From Nitrospira sp. CG24B (GTDB taxonomy: Bacteria; Nitrospirota; Nitrospiria; Nitrospirales; Nitrospiraceae), in assembly GCA_002869845.2 (NCBI GenBank), contig NEWS02000007.1, positions 147,499 through 195,219 of the forward strand: a DNA stretch of 47,721 nt. Reading direction: 5' to 3'. Positions 9,822-18,777 of the stretch are shown piece by piece. A program made the position numbers and the translations under genes. The notes beneath the pieces are model-generated. The model was not told the DNA's origin. It was given only the letters and a program-made list of their open reading frames with translations, and ran no database searches. The stretch's first letter is position 1. Each line of letters begins with the position of its first letter.

Positions 9822-10997
9822 GTGAGCACAGGGCACCCGGAACTTGTTGCTACTATTGCCTCTGAGATCGCTGCGTCAGGCCCGATTCCGTTCGCCCGCT
9901 TCATGGAGTTGGCGCTGTACCACCCACAATTCGGCTATTACATGCGGAGTACTCCACCAGCCCCCGAACGGATCGGCTGGCGAGGTGATTTTTACACGAG
10001 CTCAGATGTCCATCCCATCCTTGGGCAAGCTCTGGCCGCACAAGCCGAACAAATGTACCGATTACTCGGCCAACCCCATTCCTTTACCATCGTTGAAATG
10101 GGGCCTGGCAAAGGCCTACTGGCGAAACATATTCTGGAAACGTGTGCGCATCGCTACCGTTCGCTTTTCGAGCATCTTCGGTATGTCCTGATCGACCGAA
10201 GCCCGGCCATGCGCGAGATGCAGCGCGGAAACCTGGCTCCTTGGCTGGATCGACCAGATCTACTCGCATGGGCGGATGATCTCTCGGCTGTGGCCCCTCA
10301 CGGTCTGACTGGTTTGCTCTTCAGCAATGAACTCGTCGACTCATTTCCCGTCCACCGCGTTCAGGCTACAGCGGCGGGAACCGAGGAACTCTGTGTGGAC
10401 TGTCGGGACGGGCAGTTCATTGAGTGTCTCAAACCGCTGTCCTCCGATGCCCTCGCCGAGCATCTAGACCGGTTGAATCCTGAGTGGCCGGAAGGCTATC
10501 GAACCGAGATCAATCTCCGAGCACTGGATTGGATGAAGGAACTCGCTCAACATCTGGATCGTGGCTTTGTGCTCACCATCGATTATGGCCACACGGCCCA
10601 GGACCTCTATCGGTCCGACCGAAAAAGTGGAACATTCCTCTGCTACTCGCGGCAATCCGTCAATGAAGATCCGTTCCTCCGGGTGGGAGATCAAGACATG
10701 ACCGCCCATGTAGATTTTTCATGCTTGGCGGCGACCGGCGAAGAACAGGGACTTCAGACGACCGGCTTCACGAACCAGATGAGCTTTCTCATGGGACTCG
10801 GTGTCGAACAGATGATTGCGCAGTTGGAGCAGGACAGCCCGGAGTTCAACGCGGCGATTCATCTGCTTAGGCCGAACGGGATGGGCACGACATTCAAGGT
10901 GCTCATCCAGCACAAGGGCCTCGCGCGCCCTGAACTCGACGGCTTGCAGTACAAGCCGTTCTTTGGTTCAGCGCTGACGACGCAATCCGCCGCATAA
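9822..10997 (+). CDS. midA: MidA/NDUFAF7-family SAM-dependent methyltransferase (complex I assembly)
   Basis: 391 residues from the GTG at 9822, which has GGAG six bases upstream; in-frame starts at 9780 (GTG) and 9801 (ATG) lack such a site. The DUF185 family signatures are FYTSSDVHPILGQALAAQ, the SAM-binding loop VEMGPGKGLLAKHIL, LLFSNELVDSFPVHR and FVLTIDYGH. The mitochondrial member NDUFAF7 methylates an arginine of NDUFS2, the NuoD homologue, and is needed for complex I assembly. Lying directly upstream of nuoA, on the same strand, this gene probably serves the same purpose here. The 249-base spacer after secA holds no gene; a weak TTGACT/TACTCT promoter pair starting at 9700 is possible. 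Confidence 0.88.
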   Translation: MSTGHPELVATIASEIAASGPIPFARFMELALYHPQFGYYMRSTPPAPERIGWRGDFYTSSDVHPILGQALAAQAEQMYRLLGQPHSFTIVEMGPGKGLLAKHILETCAHRYRSLFEHLRYVLIDRSPAMREMQRGNLAPWLDRPDLLAWADDLSAVAPHGLTGLLFSNELVDSFPVHRVQATAAGTEELCVDCRDGQFIECLKPLSSDALAEHLDRLNPEWPEGYRTEINLRALDWMKELAQHLDRGFVLTIDYGHTAQDLYRSDRKSGTFLCYSRQSVNEDPFLRVGDQDMTAHVDFSCLAATGEEQGLQTTGFTNQMSFLMGLGVEQMIAQLEQDSPEFNAAIHLLRPNGMGTTFKVLIQHKGLARPELDGLQYKPFFGSALTTQSAA

Positions 10998-11029
10998 GGG
11001 ATGTAGAATGATGTCACCTGCGTCATCCG

Positions 11030-11101
11030 GCGACGTTTCACGTTTCACGCTCGCCTCGCGGACTTATCAACGCGGGCTGAGTGGGCGAAGCGGATTCCAC
11101 G
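11030..11101. repeat. Intergenic repeat copy upstream of nuoA
   Basis: The stretch at 11047-11093 matches 14603-14646, between nuoE and nuoF, at about 40 of 44 positions with one 3-base gap; both share CGCGGGCTGAGT. Its left part (GTTTCACGTTTCACG) is the inverse of the CGTGAAACGTGAA block seen at the other spacers. It belongs to a family found in five spacers of the nuo region. Confidence 0.7.
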
Positions 11102-11116
11102 TTTGGCGGTGTCCAC

Positions 11117-11488
11117 ATGGGTGACACAGCCGTTCCGGATAACTATGTCCCGATCCTCATGTTCATCGGGGTGGGCATCGCCCTGGGGACACTGACGCTC
11201 TTGCTCGGCTGGTTCGTCCGTCCGAATCAGCCCTATCGGGCAAAATTGGCTCCCTACGAGAGCGGGAGCCCGCTGTTTCAGGATGCCCGCGTCCAGTTTC
11301 CGATGCGGTATTACATCATCGCGATGCTGTTTGTGATCTTCGATATTGAAATTGTCTTTATGTTTCCCTGGGCCATTGCCTTCACCAGTCTCGGACTGGT
11401 TGGATTAGTGGAGATGATCATGTTCATCGCCATTCTGGTGGTGGGGTTCTGGTACGCATGGAAAAAAGGGGCGTTGGAGTGGGACTGA
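11117..11488 (+). CDS. nuoA: NADH-quinone oxidoreductase subunit A
   Basis: 123 residues from the ATG at 11117, giving the usual MGDTAVPDNYVPILMF start; a GTG at 11081 would add 12 residues translated from the intergenic repeat. There are three membrane helices. The conserved motif YESGSPLFQDARVQFPMRYYIIAMLFVIFDIE carries the acidic residues of the loop near the quinone site. NuoA anchors the junction between the membrane arm and the peripheral arm of complex I. It is the first gene of the nuo locus, and the spacer to nuoB holds a 78-base inverted repeat. Confidence 0.95.
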   Translation: MGDTAVPDNYVPILMFIGVGIALGTLTLLLGWFVRPNQPYRAKLAPYESGSPLFQDARVQFPMRYYIIAMLFVIFDIEIVFMFPWAIAFTSLGLVGLVEMIMFIAILVVGFWYAWKKGALEWD

Positions 11489-11503
11489 AACCGAGCCGTT
11501 GTT

Positions 11504-11581
11504 CGTATCTCGTGAAGCGTGAAGCGCACGCATTGCGCACGCTGCTTTCGACGAACGACGCTTCACGAACGACGAGATACG
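11504..11581. repeat. Palindromic element between nuoA and nuoB
   Basis: The ends CGTATCTCGT (11504-11513) and ACGAGATACG (11572-11581) are perfect inverted repeats. Inside them GTGAAGCG and CGCTTCAC pair, and a central GCGCA...TGCGC forms a further small hairpin. The element fills almost the whole nuoA-nuoB spacer. It shares CGTATCTCGT and GTGAAGCG with elements at 14528, 21038 and 21456. Confidence 0.75.
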
Positions 11582-11585
11582 TATC

Positions 11586-12065
11586 ATGAGTTTGTTGGAG
11601 CGCCAGTTTGACGCGAACATCATAACGACGAATCTGGACGCGGTCGTCAACTGGGCCCGAAAGTCGGCGCTGTGGCCCATGACGTTCGGACTGGCTTGCT
11701 GCGCTATCGAAATGATTGCCAGCGTCTCTTCCCGATACGACCTTGACCGCTTCGGCGCCGGGGTCTTTCGCGCATCGCCCAGGCAATCGGATCTCATGAT
11801 CGTCGCAGGAACGGTCTCGCGCAAAATGGCCCCGGTTATTCGCCGGATTTACGACCAAATGCCCGAACCCCGATACGTCATCTGCATGGGCTCGTGCGCG
11901 ACCTCGGGCAATCATTACAACAGCTACGCGGTCGTGCAGGGCGTGGATCAAATCATACCGGTCGATGTCTATGTGCCCGGGTGTCCACCGAGACCAGAGG
12001 CCTTGCTGGACGGACTATTAAAGTTACAGGAGAAGATTCAGCGCGAGAAGGTGTTCGTGAAATGA
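11586..12065 (+). CDS. nuoB: NADH-quinone oxidoreductase subunit B
   Basis: 159 residues, normal length. NuoB holds cluster N2, the last iron-sulfur centre before quinone. The N2 ligands are visible as the vicinal pair in FGLACCAIE, the cysteine of CMGSCATSG and the cysteine of [12 protein letters not shown]. The N-terminal [21 protein letters not shown] is typical of the family. The ATG follows the palindromic element with only four bases between, and no good Shine-Dalgarno sequence is visible, so the element probably shapes translation of nuoB or provides an RNA processing site. Confidence 0.97.
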   Translation: MSLLERQFDANIITTNLDAVVNWARKSALWPMTFGLACCAIEMIASVSSRYDLDRFGAGVFRASPRQSDLMIVAGTVSRKMAPVIRRIYDQMPEPRYVICMGSCATSGNHYNSYAVVQGVDQIIPVDVYVPGCPPRPEALLDGLLKLQEKIQREKVFVK

Positions 12066-12125
12066 GTGCGTAACAGATGCGCGTTGTACACGTGGGAACG
12101 TTCTAAAGTTTGAGAGACCACTAAG

Positions 12126-12157
12126 GTGCAGACTTTTTAACGTGCGGACTTTCCAAC
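12126..12157 (+). repeat. Tandem 16-base duplication before nuoCD
   Basis: GTGCAGACTTTTTAAC (12126-12141) is followed without a gap by GTGCGGACTTTCCAAC (12142-12157); 13 of 16 positions match. It lies 10 bases before the nuoCD start codon, in the place where a ribosome-binding site would be. Confidence 0.7.
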
Positions 12158-12167
12158 TGAAAACACC

Positions 12168-13919
12168 ATGCAATCCCTCACTGAAACCTTACTCAAGAAG
12201 TTCCCGGAGGCGGTACTCTCCGTCGATATCGACACAGCCCGCTCGGAAGTAACCGTTCATGTCGCTGCGCCAAGAATCCTGGAGGTCGCCCGTTTTCTGC
12301 ACGACGATCCCGAGGCGTGCTTTGATCACATCACCGACATTTGCTCCGCTGACTATCCATCCGATCAGCAGCGGTTTGAAGTCATCTATCTCTTATTATC
12401 GCTTCCACACGGCAAACGAATCCGCCTGAAAGCACGGATCACCGAAGACAACCCGTCACTGGATTCCGTGACAAGCGTCTGGCGCGGCGCGACGTTCTTG
12501 GAACGGGAAGTGTACGACATGATGGGCATTCGGTTTACAGGCCACCCGGACCTGCGCCGCATCCTCCTGCCGGAAGATTATGCGGAAGGCTATCCGTTAC
12601 GGAAGGATTTCCCGACGGAAGGCCGAGGGTGGCGCAGTCAGTTCGACTTTATTCCTCGCCTCGATGAACCACCGGTCGAGCACGTTGAAAGTGAAGTCTC
12701 TGAAGCCGAAAGGAAGCTGTTCCTGTTGAACCCGAGCGGCTCTTCGTCAAATCGGCGGGAAGAACTGTTGTTGAATATGGGCCCGCAACACCCAAGCACG
12801 CATGGAGTTGTGCGGGTTGTCCTGGAGCTGGATGGAGAACGGATCGTCAAGGCGACACCGGATCTCGGCTATCTCCATCGGGGAGTGGAAAAACTGGCCG
12901 AAGGTCTGGCCTACATGCAGATTATCCCTCATACCGACCGCCTCGACTATGTCTGCGCGATGGCGAATAACTACGCCTATGTCCGGGCCGTTGAGAAACT
13001 CCTCGATATCACCGTGCCTGAACGAGCGGAGTATATCCGCACCCTTGTCGCGGAGATGCAGCGCATTTTGGGACATCTGTTCTGGTTGGGCGCCCAGGCC
13101 CTGGATATCGGAGCCATGACGGTCTTCTTCTGGACGTTTCGCGAGCGGGAAACCTTGCTCGACATGTTCGAACGGCTGTGCGGTGCCAGGCTGACGTTGA
13201 ATTATTATCGCATTGGCGGCGTGGATAGCGACTTCACTCCGGAATTAGTGGCCCGCCTGAAGGAGTTCTTGGAGACCTTCCCCCAGAAAGTGGATGAGTA
13301 CGATTCGCTGCTCGCGAGCAATCGGATTTGGCTGGGACGAACGAAACATGTCGCGGTGATCTCAGGGGAAGATGCGATCAATTTCGGAATGACCGGTCCT
13401 ACCTTGCGGGGATCCGGCGTGTCCTACGATGTGCGTAAACTCGAACCCTACGGGGTCTACCATAAAGTGGACTGGGACGTGCCGGTCGGGAAAAACGGCG
13501 ACACCTACGATCGCTATTGGATTCGTGTCGAAGAGATGCGTCAGAGCGCGCGAATCATCTCACAATGTCTCGACCAGATGCCGCCTGGGCCGATCATCGC
13601 CGATATACCGCAATACATTCCGCCGCCGAAGTTGCAAGTGATGCGCGATATGGAAAGTTTGATTCACCATTTCATCATCTTTACACAAGGGTTCAAGCCC
13701 CCGAAGGGAGAAACCTATTGCGCGACCGAAGCGCCTAAAGGGGAATTGGGATTTTTTATCATCAGCGACGGGAGCCCCCGCCCCTACCGGCTGAAAATAC
13801 GGTCTCCTTCTTTCATTCACCTGGGTGCATTCGACCATATGGCGCGTGGCTATTTGATTTCCGACATCATCACAATTTTCGGGACCTACGATGTGGTCAT
13901 GGGGGAGTGTGATCGGTGA
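12168..13919 (+). CDS. nuoCD: NADH-quinone oxidoreductase subunits C and D, fused
   Basis: 583 residues. Residues 1 to about 170 are the NuoC (30 kDa) domain, with ERE-VYDMMGIRFTGHPDLRRILLPEDY. From about residue 195 comes NuoD (49 kDa), starting with LLLNMGPQHPSTHGV (Met204). NuoD frames the quinone pocket; HPSTHG and YLHRGVEKLAEG are conserved. Arg238 in LHRG corresponds, by my alignment, to the arginine of NDUFS2 that NDUFAF7 methylates, and a MidA gene lies just upstream of this operon. The fusion is common in several phyla and is an established arrangement, not an error. The end overlaps an upstream in-frame extension of nuoE, which I reject as the start. Confidence 0.97.
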   Translation: MQSLTETLLKKFPEAVLSVDIDTARSEVTVHVAAPRILEVARFLHDDPEACFDHITDICSADYPSDQQRFEVIYLLLSLPHGKRIRLKARITEDNPSLDSVTSVWRGATFLEREVYDMMGIRFTGHPDLRRILLPEDYAEGYPLRKDFPTEGRGWRSQFDFIPRLDEPPVEHVESEVSEAERKLFLLNPSGSSSNRREELLLNMGPQHPSTHGVVRVVLELDGERIVKATPDLGYLHRGVEKLAEGLAYMQIIPHTDRLDYVCAMANNYAYVRAVEKLLDITVPERAEYIRTLVAEMQRILGHLFWLGAQALDIGAMTVFFWTFRERETLLDMFERLCGARLTLNYYRIGGVDSDFTPELVARLKEFLETFPQKVDEYDSLLASNRIWLGRTKHVAVISGEDAINFGMTGPTLRGSGVSYDVRKLEPYGVYHKVDWDVPVGKNGDTYDRYWIRVEEMRQSARIISQCLDQMPPGPIIADIPQYIPPPKLQVMRDMESLIHHFIIFTQGFKPPKGETYCATEAPKGELGFFIISDGSPRPYRLKIRSPSFIHLGAFDHMARGYLISDIITIFGTYDVVMGECDR

Positions 13920-13992
13920 GACACGAGCGGCTGATATCCGGAGCTTGGCAGCCTGCCCCTTGCGCACGTATCAGCACCAGGACTGTGGACGC

Positions 13993-14532
13993 ATGACGTT
14001 CTTAGAAAAATATAAAGACGAAATCGCGGACATCCTGTCACGCTATCCGGTGATGCGCTCCGCGTTGATCCCGCTCCTCTACGTCGCGCAGCGTGACCAG
14101 GGCTATGTGACCGAATCGGCCATGCAAGAGATCGCGCAGCTGCTCAGGCTGACGCCTCCGCAAGTCTATGAAACGATCACCTTTTACACGATGTTTAACC
14201 TGAAGCCGGTGGGCAAGTTCCACATTCAGGTATGCAAATCTCTCATGTGCGCCCTCGTCGGCTCGGATACGGTGATCGAATGGATCAAAGTGAAGCTGGG
14301 GATCGCCTCGGGTGAATCGACGGCGGACGGACTGTTCAGCCTCAGCGTGGTGGAATGTTTGGCCGCCTGCGGGACCGGGCCCATGATGCAGATCAACGAG
14401 GACTACTACGAGCAATTGACCGAAGGTAAACTGGACCGAATTTTGGCCGATCTGCGATCGACCGGAACCAGTCCGCTGAAGAGCGGGCCGTTTATGTGGC
14501 CTGAACCAGCACCCTCAGAAAGGGGCGCGTGA
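13993..14532 (+). CDS. nuoE: NADH-quinone oxidoreductase subunit E
   Basis: 179 residues from the ATG at 13993, where the protein begins MTFLEKYKDEIADIL as the family does; AGGA lies 10 bases upstream. NuoE carries the [2Fe-2S] cluster N1a in a thioredoxin-like fold. The four ligands appear as VCKSLMC and CLAACGTGP. It forms the NADH-dehydrogenase module with NuoF and NuoG. Its stop codon lies inside the first bases of the intergenic repeat at 14528-14657. Confidence 0.95.
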   Translation: MTFLEKYKDEIADILSRYPVMRSALIPLLYVAQRDQGYVTESAMQEIAQLLRLTPPQVYETITFYTMFNLKPVGKFHIQVCKSLMCALVGSDTVIEWIKVKLGIASGESTADGLFSLSVVECLAACGTGPMMQINEDYYEQLTEGKLDRILADLRSTGTSPLKSGPFMWPEPAPSERGA

Positions 14533-14657
14533 AACGTGATGCGTATTTCGTCGTTCGAAAGAGAGAACATCGAGTTGTCTGACGCTTCCCGTTTCACACG
14601 CGACGCTCGCCTCACGGACTCGTCGACGCGGGCTGAGTCGAAGCGGGCTTCACGAGT
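14528..14657. repeat. Intergenic repeat between nuoE and nuoF
   Basis: The left end, CGTGAAACGTGATGCGTATT..., matches 21038-21060 at 21 of 23 positions, and the stretch 14603-14646 matches the copy before nuoA. The right end holds GGCTTCACGAG, the inverse of CTCGTGAAGC. The TGA of nuoE is contributed by the element itself. Confidence 0.75.
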
Positions 14658-14662
14658 TTAAG

Positions 14663-15967
14663 ATGCCGAAACACGAACTCATTCTCCTGAAGAACATGAT
14701 GCAACCCGGCTATACCGGGTCGCTGACCGACTATGAGAAGACCGGAGGCTACCAAGCCTTGCGCAATACACTGGGGAAAATCGCCCCGGCCGACGTGACG
14801 ACAATAGTTCGAAAATCAGGCCTTCGCGGTCGAGGTGGCGCAGGCTTCCCAACCGGTGTGAAATGGGGATTTCTGCCGAAAGACTATCAGGGTCCCCGGT
14901 ATCTGTGCTGCAACGCCGACGAGAGCGAGCCCGGTACGTTTAAAGATCGTCAACTCATGGAGCGGGACCCTCATCAAGTCTTGGAAGGCATTGTGTTGGC
15001 CTGCTATGCCATCGGTTCGGAAACCGCCTACATCTATATCCGCGGAGAAATGGTCCTGGGCTCGAAGATCTTGGAACAGGCCATCGGCGAAGCGAGAGTC
15101 GCCGGATATATCGGGAAGAACATCCTCGGCACAGGTATCAACGTAGACGTGTGGGTGCATCGGGGAGCGGGAGCCTATATCTGCGGCGAGGAAACGGCCC
15201 TCTTGGAATCACTTGAAGGCAAACGTGGACTCCCTCGCATTAAACCGCCGTTTCCAGCCACGCATGGTCTCTACAATAAGCCGACCGTCGTCAACAACGT
15301 CGAGACGCTGGCGAACCTCCCCCACATCATCACCCGAGGCCCCGAATGGTTTGCGGCGATCGGGTCGCCGCCGAAGAGCACCGGCACTCGAGTCTTCTGT
15401 GTGAGTGGACATGTGAAACGACCGGGCAATTATGAAGTTCCGATGGGCATGACGGTCCGCGAATTGGTGTACGAGTATGCCGGCGGCATGCGGTCCGACA
15501 AGCCGATGAAAGCGTTTATCCCCGGTGGAGCGTCGGCGCCTTTTCTGACGCCGGCCCATCTCGACGTGAAACTGGATTTTGAGCACGTGGCGGCGGCGGG
15601 ATCGATGTTGGGGTCAGGAGGCGTGACGGTGATGGAGGAAGGCACCAGCATGGTCTGGGCCGCGCTTCGGCTCATGGAATTTTTCTACCATGAGTCCTGT
15701 GGGAAATGCAGCCCTTGCCGAGAAGGGAGTTCTTGGCTCGTTCAGACCATGCGAAGAATTTTGGCGAAGCGTGGCCGGATGGAGGATCTTGAAACCTTGT
15801 TGGATCTATGCAAAAACATCGCAGGTCGCACGGTCTGTGCCTTCGGCGACGCGGAAGTCGCTCCAATCCAAAGCACGCTGAAGCATTGGCGACAGGAATA
15901 CGTCGACCTCATCAATGAAGCAGAAGCCGCGAACCTGATCAGACCTGAACCGGTGGGAAAGCCTTGA
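14663..15967 (+). CDS. nuoF: NADH-quinone oxidoreductase subunit F
   Basis: 434 residues, normal length. NuoF binds NADH and FMN and holds [4Fe-4S] cluster N3. The nucleotide-binding glycine-rich stretch RGRGGAGFPTGVKWGF, the FMN-region motif CNADESEPGTFKDR, and the cluster motif ESCGKCSPCREGS (Cys346, 349, 352, with a fourth Cys in GRTVCAFGD) are all present. It is the electron entry point of complex I. It follows the intergenic repeat, which ends a few bases before the ATG. The spacer to nuoG (96 bases) contains no copy of the repeat. Confidence 0.97.
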   Translation: MPKHELILLKNMMQPGYTGSLTDYEKTGGYQALRNTLGKIAPADVTTIVRKSGLRGRGGAGFPTGVKWGFLPKDYQGPRYLCCNADESEPGTFKDRQLMERDPHQVLEGIVLACYAIGSETAYIYIRGEMVLGSKILEQAIGEARVAGYIGKNILGTGINVDVWVHRGAGAYICGEETALLESLEGKRGLPRIKPPFPATHGLYNKPTVVNNVETLANLPHIITRGPEWFAAIGSPPKSTGTRVFCVSGHVKRPGNYEVPMGMTVRELVYEYAGGMRSDKPMKAFIPGGASAPFLTPAHLDVKLDFEHVAAAGSMLGSGGVTVMEEGTSMVWAALRLMEFFYHESCGKCSPCREGSSWLVQTMRRILAKRGRMEDLETLLDLCKNIAGRTVCAFGDAEVAPIQSTLKHWRQEYVDLINEAEAANLIRPEPVGKP

Positions 15968-16063
15968 TGGGAATCTGTCAATCTGACGATCTGTTACGCG
16001 GAAGACACCTCTCAACTCCTGAGATCAACAGATCGACCGGTCATGAGATAGCAAAGCTTGACT

Positions 16064-18730
16064 ATGCCTGAAACCACATCGCAGATGGTTCGTATCACAA
16101 TTGACGGCATGACGGTCCATGTCCCCAAAGGGACATTGGTGATCGAAGCGGCACGGCGCGTTGGCGTCATGATTCCGCATTTTTGCTATCACCCGAAACT
16201 CAAGCCAGACGCCAATTGTCGTATGTGCCTAGTTGAAATCGAAAAGGTACCCAAGCTTCAAACCGCTTGCAGCACACCGGCCGACGAAGGGATGAACATA
16301 CGCACTGCCACTACGGTGGTCGATGATGCCCATAAATCAGTGCTCGAGTTTATCCTTGCCAATCATCCGCTGGACTGTCCGGTCTGCGATCAAGGGGGGA
16401 AGTGCGACCTGCAAGACTTTTCGCACCAGTACACCGCCACCAGCCGGTTCGTTGAAACCAAGCGCATCTTCCAGAAGGAGTATTTCAGCCCGCTCATCGA
16501 AACACAGATGAATCGCTGCGTGCAGTGCCTCCGCTGCGTCCGATACTGCGATGAAGTTATGGACGTCAAGGCATTGGCACCGGTCGGTCGCGGGACCATG
16601 ACGGAAATCAAGCACTTCGGCTCTCACCCACTCGATTGTGAGTTCTGCGGCGGCTGCGTTCAGATCTGTCCGGTCGGCGCGATTACCAGCCGACTGTCCA
16701 TGTACGAGTACCGTCCGTGGATGTTAAAACGAGCCGAAACTATCTGCGGTTACTGCGGAGATGGGTGCCAGATCACGGTGCAGACCAAGGGGCAGGAACT
16801 TATTGAAGTGAACTCGGCGCATGGAGCGGGACGCAACAACGGCGACCTGTGCGCCCGGGGGTTTTTTGGATTCCATGCGGCCAGCGATCCACAGCGCCTG
16901 ACCCATCCGCTGATTCGGCGCGATGGCAGGCTGATGCAAGCGACCTGGGAAGAAGCCCTGGAATACGTCGCCGGCCGTGTCGGCGAGATAAAAGCCGCGT
17001 ATGGGGGCCAGAGCGTCGGAGGGTTGATCTCGGGCCGTTGCACGAATGAAGAATTGTATCTGTTTCAGAAATTTCTCCGCATCGCTGTTGGCACCAACCA
17101 TATCGACAGCAGCGCGCGCTATGGCCATGTCAACGGCCTGCAGGCCATGCGACTGGTGCAGGGGACACATCGGTGGACCGTCACCTTCGACGACATCCTG
17201 GACGCGGATGTTCTGATCCTCGTCGGGACGAATATTACTGAGACAAATCCCATCACAGGCCTCAAAGTGAAAGAAGCGGTGAAGAAACGCCGGGCGACAC
17301 TGATTACGATTGAATCATTGGAGCCCGTCGTCGACACCATGAGCAACATCGCCAATCTCTCACACCATCATTTCCGTATTCCGACCAGCGACACGCACCA
17401 TGCGATCGTCGGTCTGGTGAAGGCCGTCCTCGAACAGAAGTTGACACAACCGGACCTCGCGCAACGACATCCCACGTATTTCAACGCCATGACGAGCGCG
17501 CTACAACAGATCTCGTGGCAGGAGCTCCAGGCAGCGACCGGGATCGAGCCAGAGGCGTATGTGAGGGCAGCCAAAGCGGCGGCAGGAGCGCGCCGGGTCG
17601 TGATCGTGGCCGGACAGCTCTTGTTGCGAAGCGAACAGGGCTACAGTGGGTGTTTGACCCTCTTGGATCTCCTTCTTCTGACAGGGAAGTTGGATGAGCC
17701 TGGCTGTGGCTTTGCCCCGCTCGCCGAAGAAAATAACGACCAGGGCGCGGTCGAAATGGGAACCGTCACCGAATTTCTTCCCGGAGCACAGCCCATCACC
17801 AGCGGCACAGAGCGCGAGAGGATTGCGAAACAATGGAAAAGCGAACTTCCAACTGACAAAGGAGCGTCCCTCATCGAGATGTTGGAGCAAGCCCGCGCGG
17901 GATCTCTCAAAGCCATGTTCATCGTCGGAGAGAATCCAGTCGGAAGCCTCCCTGCGGCGATACATGCCGAGGCCTCGCTGCGCAATCTTGATCTCTTGGT
18001 GTGCCAGGAGCTATTTTTAACGGAGACGGCCGCCTTGGCCCATGTCGTATTGCCGGCCGCGAGTTCCCTGGAAAAACATGGAACGTTTACCAATACCGAG
18101 GGACATGTGCAGGCTGTGCGTCCGTCGATCGAGCCCGTCGGAGAAAGTCGCCCAGACTGGGAGATCTTTTCCGCGCTTTCTATCTTATTGAACTCACCCA
18201 TGGAGTATGCCGAGAGCAAGGAAATCCTGAAGGAAATTCGGAGCCTCATTCCTGGCTATAGCTCGCTGGGGCCCACACCTTTGCCGCCCAAAGTGGATCG
18301 CTCGGCCGTGGACCGCTATCTCACCGATGGCTATCAGCATGACCTGGCAACGAGGTACCACCCGATCTCACGCGTGTCCAGACCGGATGGAACCGTACGA
18401 CTAGAATTGACACAAAGCCTGTTCCATTCTGGAAAATTATCCACACGATCAAAGGGATTGTTACAAGTCGAAGGAAGCGGTCGGCTCCGTATCAGTCCAT
18501 CTGACGCCGCACGCTTTGCCTTGTCGGAGGGCGACCGTGTCCGCCTCTCCAGCACATCCGGGGAAATGACAACCGAGGTCAAAATTATGGAACGAGTCCC
18601 ACAAGGAACGGCATGGTTCCCGTATCACTTTGGTCAAGCGGCCGTCCAACTATTTGAATGCGCTATCGATCCGATCACCCATGTGCCGTCGTTCCGGACG
18701 GCGACGGTGTCCATGATGAAGGTGGCGTGA
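16064..18730 (+). CDS. nuoG: NADH-quinone oxidoreductase subunit G
   Basis: 888 residues from the ATG at 16064 (a TTG two codons earlier is the other option). An N-terminal ferredoxin domain (CYHPKLKPDANCRMC) carries N1b. The HPLDCPVCDQGGKCDLQD motif is the His/Cys site of N5. The paired motifs NRCVQCLRCVRYC and CEFCGGCVQICP carry N6a and N6b. ICGYCGDGCQ with a later LCARG gives the four cysteines of the extra cluster N7, present only in some bacteria. The rest is a molybdopterin-oxidoreductase-like domain that in complex I is structural. Together with NuoE and NuoF it forms the NADH-oxidising module. Confidence 0.96.
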   Translation: MPETTSQMVRITIDGMTVHVPKGTLVIEAARRVGVMIPHFCYHPKLKPDANCRMCLVEIEKVPKLQTACSTPADEGMNIRTATTVVDDAHKSVLEFILANHPLDCPVCDQGGKCDLQDFSHQYTATSRFVETKRIFQKEYFSPLIETQMNRCVQCLRCVRYCDEVMDVKALAPVGRGTMTEIKHFGSHPLDCEFCGGCVQICPVGAITSRLSMYEYRPWMLKRAETICGYCGDGCQITVQTKGQELIEVNSAHGAGRNNGDLCARGFFGFHAASDPQRLTHPLIRRDGRLMQATWEEALEYVAGRVGEIKAAYGGQSVGGLISGRCTNEELYLFQKFLRIAVGTNHIDSSARYGHVNGLQAMRLVQGTHRWTVTFDDILDADVLILVGTNITETNPITGLKVKEAVKKRRATLITIESLEPVVDTMSNIANLSHHHFRIPTSDTHHAIVGLVKAVLEQKLTQPDLAQRHPTYFNAMTSALQQISWQELQAATGIEPEAYVRAAKAAAGARRVVIVAGQLLLRSEQGYSGCLTLLDLLLLTGKLDEPGCGFAPLAEENNDQGAVEMGTVTEFLPGAQPITSGTERERIAKQWKSELPTDKGASLIEMLEQARAGSLKAMFIVGENPVGSLPAAIHAEASLRNLDLLVCQELFLTETAALAHVVLPAASSLEKHGTFTNTEGHVQAVRPSIEPVGESRPDWEIFSALSILLNSPMEYAESKEILKEIRSLIPGYSSLGPTPLPPKVDRSAVDRYLTDGYQHDLATRYHPISRVSRPDGTVRLELTQSLFHSGKLSTRSKGLLQVEGSGRLRISPSDAARFALSEGDRVRLSSTSGEMTTEVKIMERVPQGTAWFPYHFGQAAVQLFECAIDPITHVPSFRTATVSMMKVA

Positions 18731-18777
18731 TGCCGCTCGCTCAACACGGATCACTGTGCTAATCGAGGAGTCCTATC

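Noticed and set aside
13891..13992. Upstream extension of nuoE overlapping nuoCD
   Set aside because: The 34 extra residues are a shifted reading of the nuoCD end and spacer and do not resemble NuoE.
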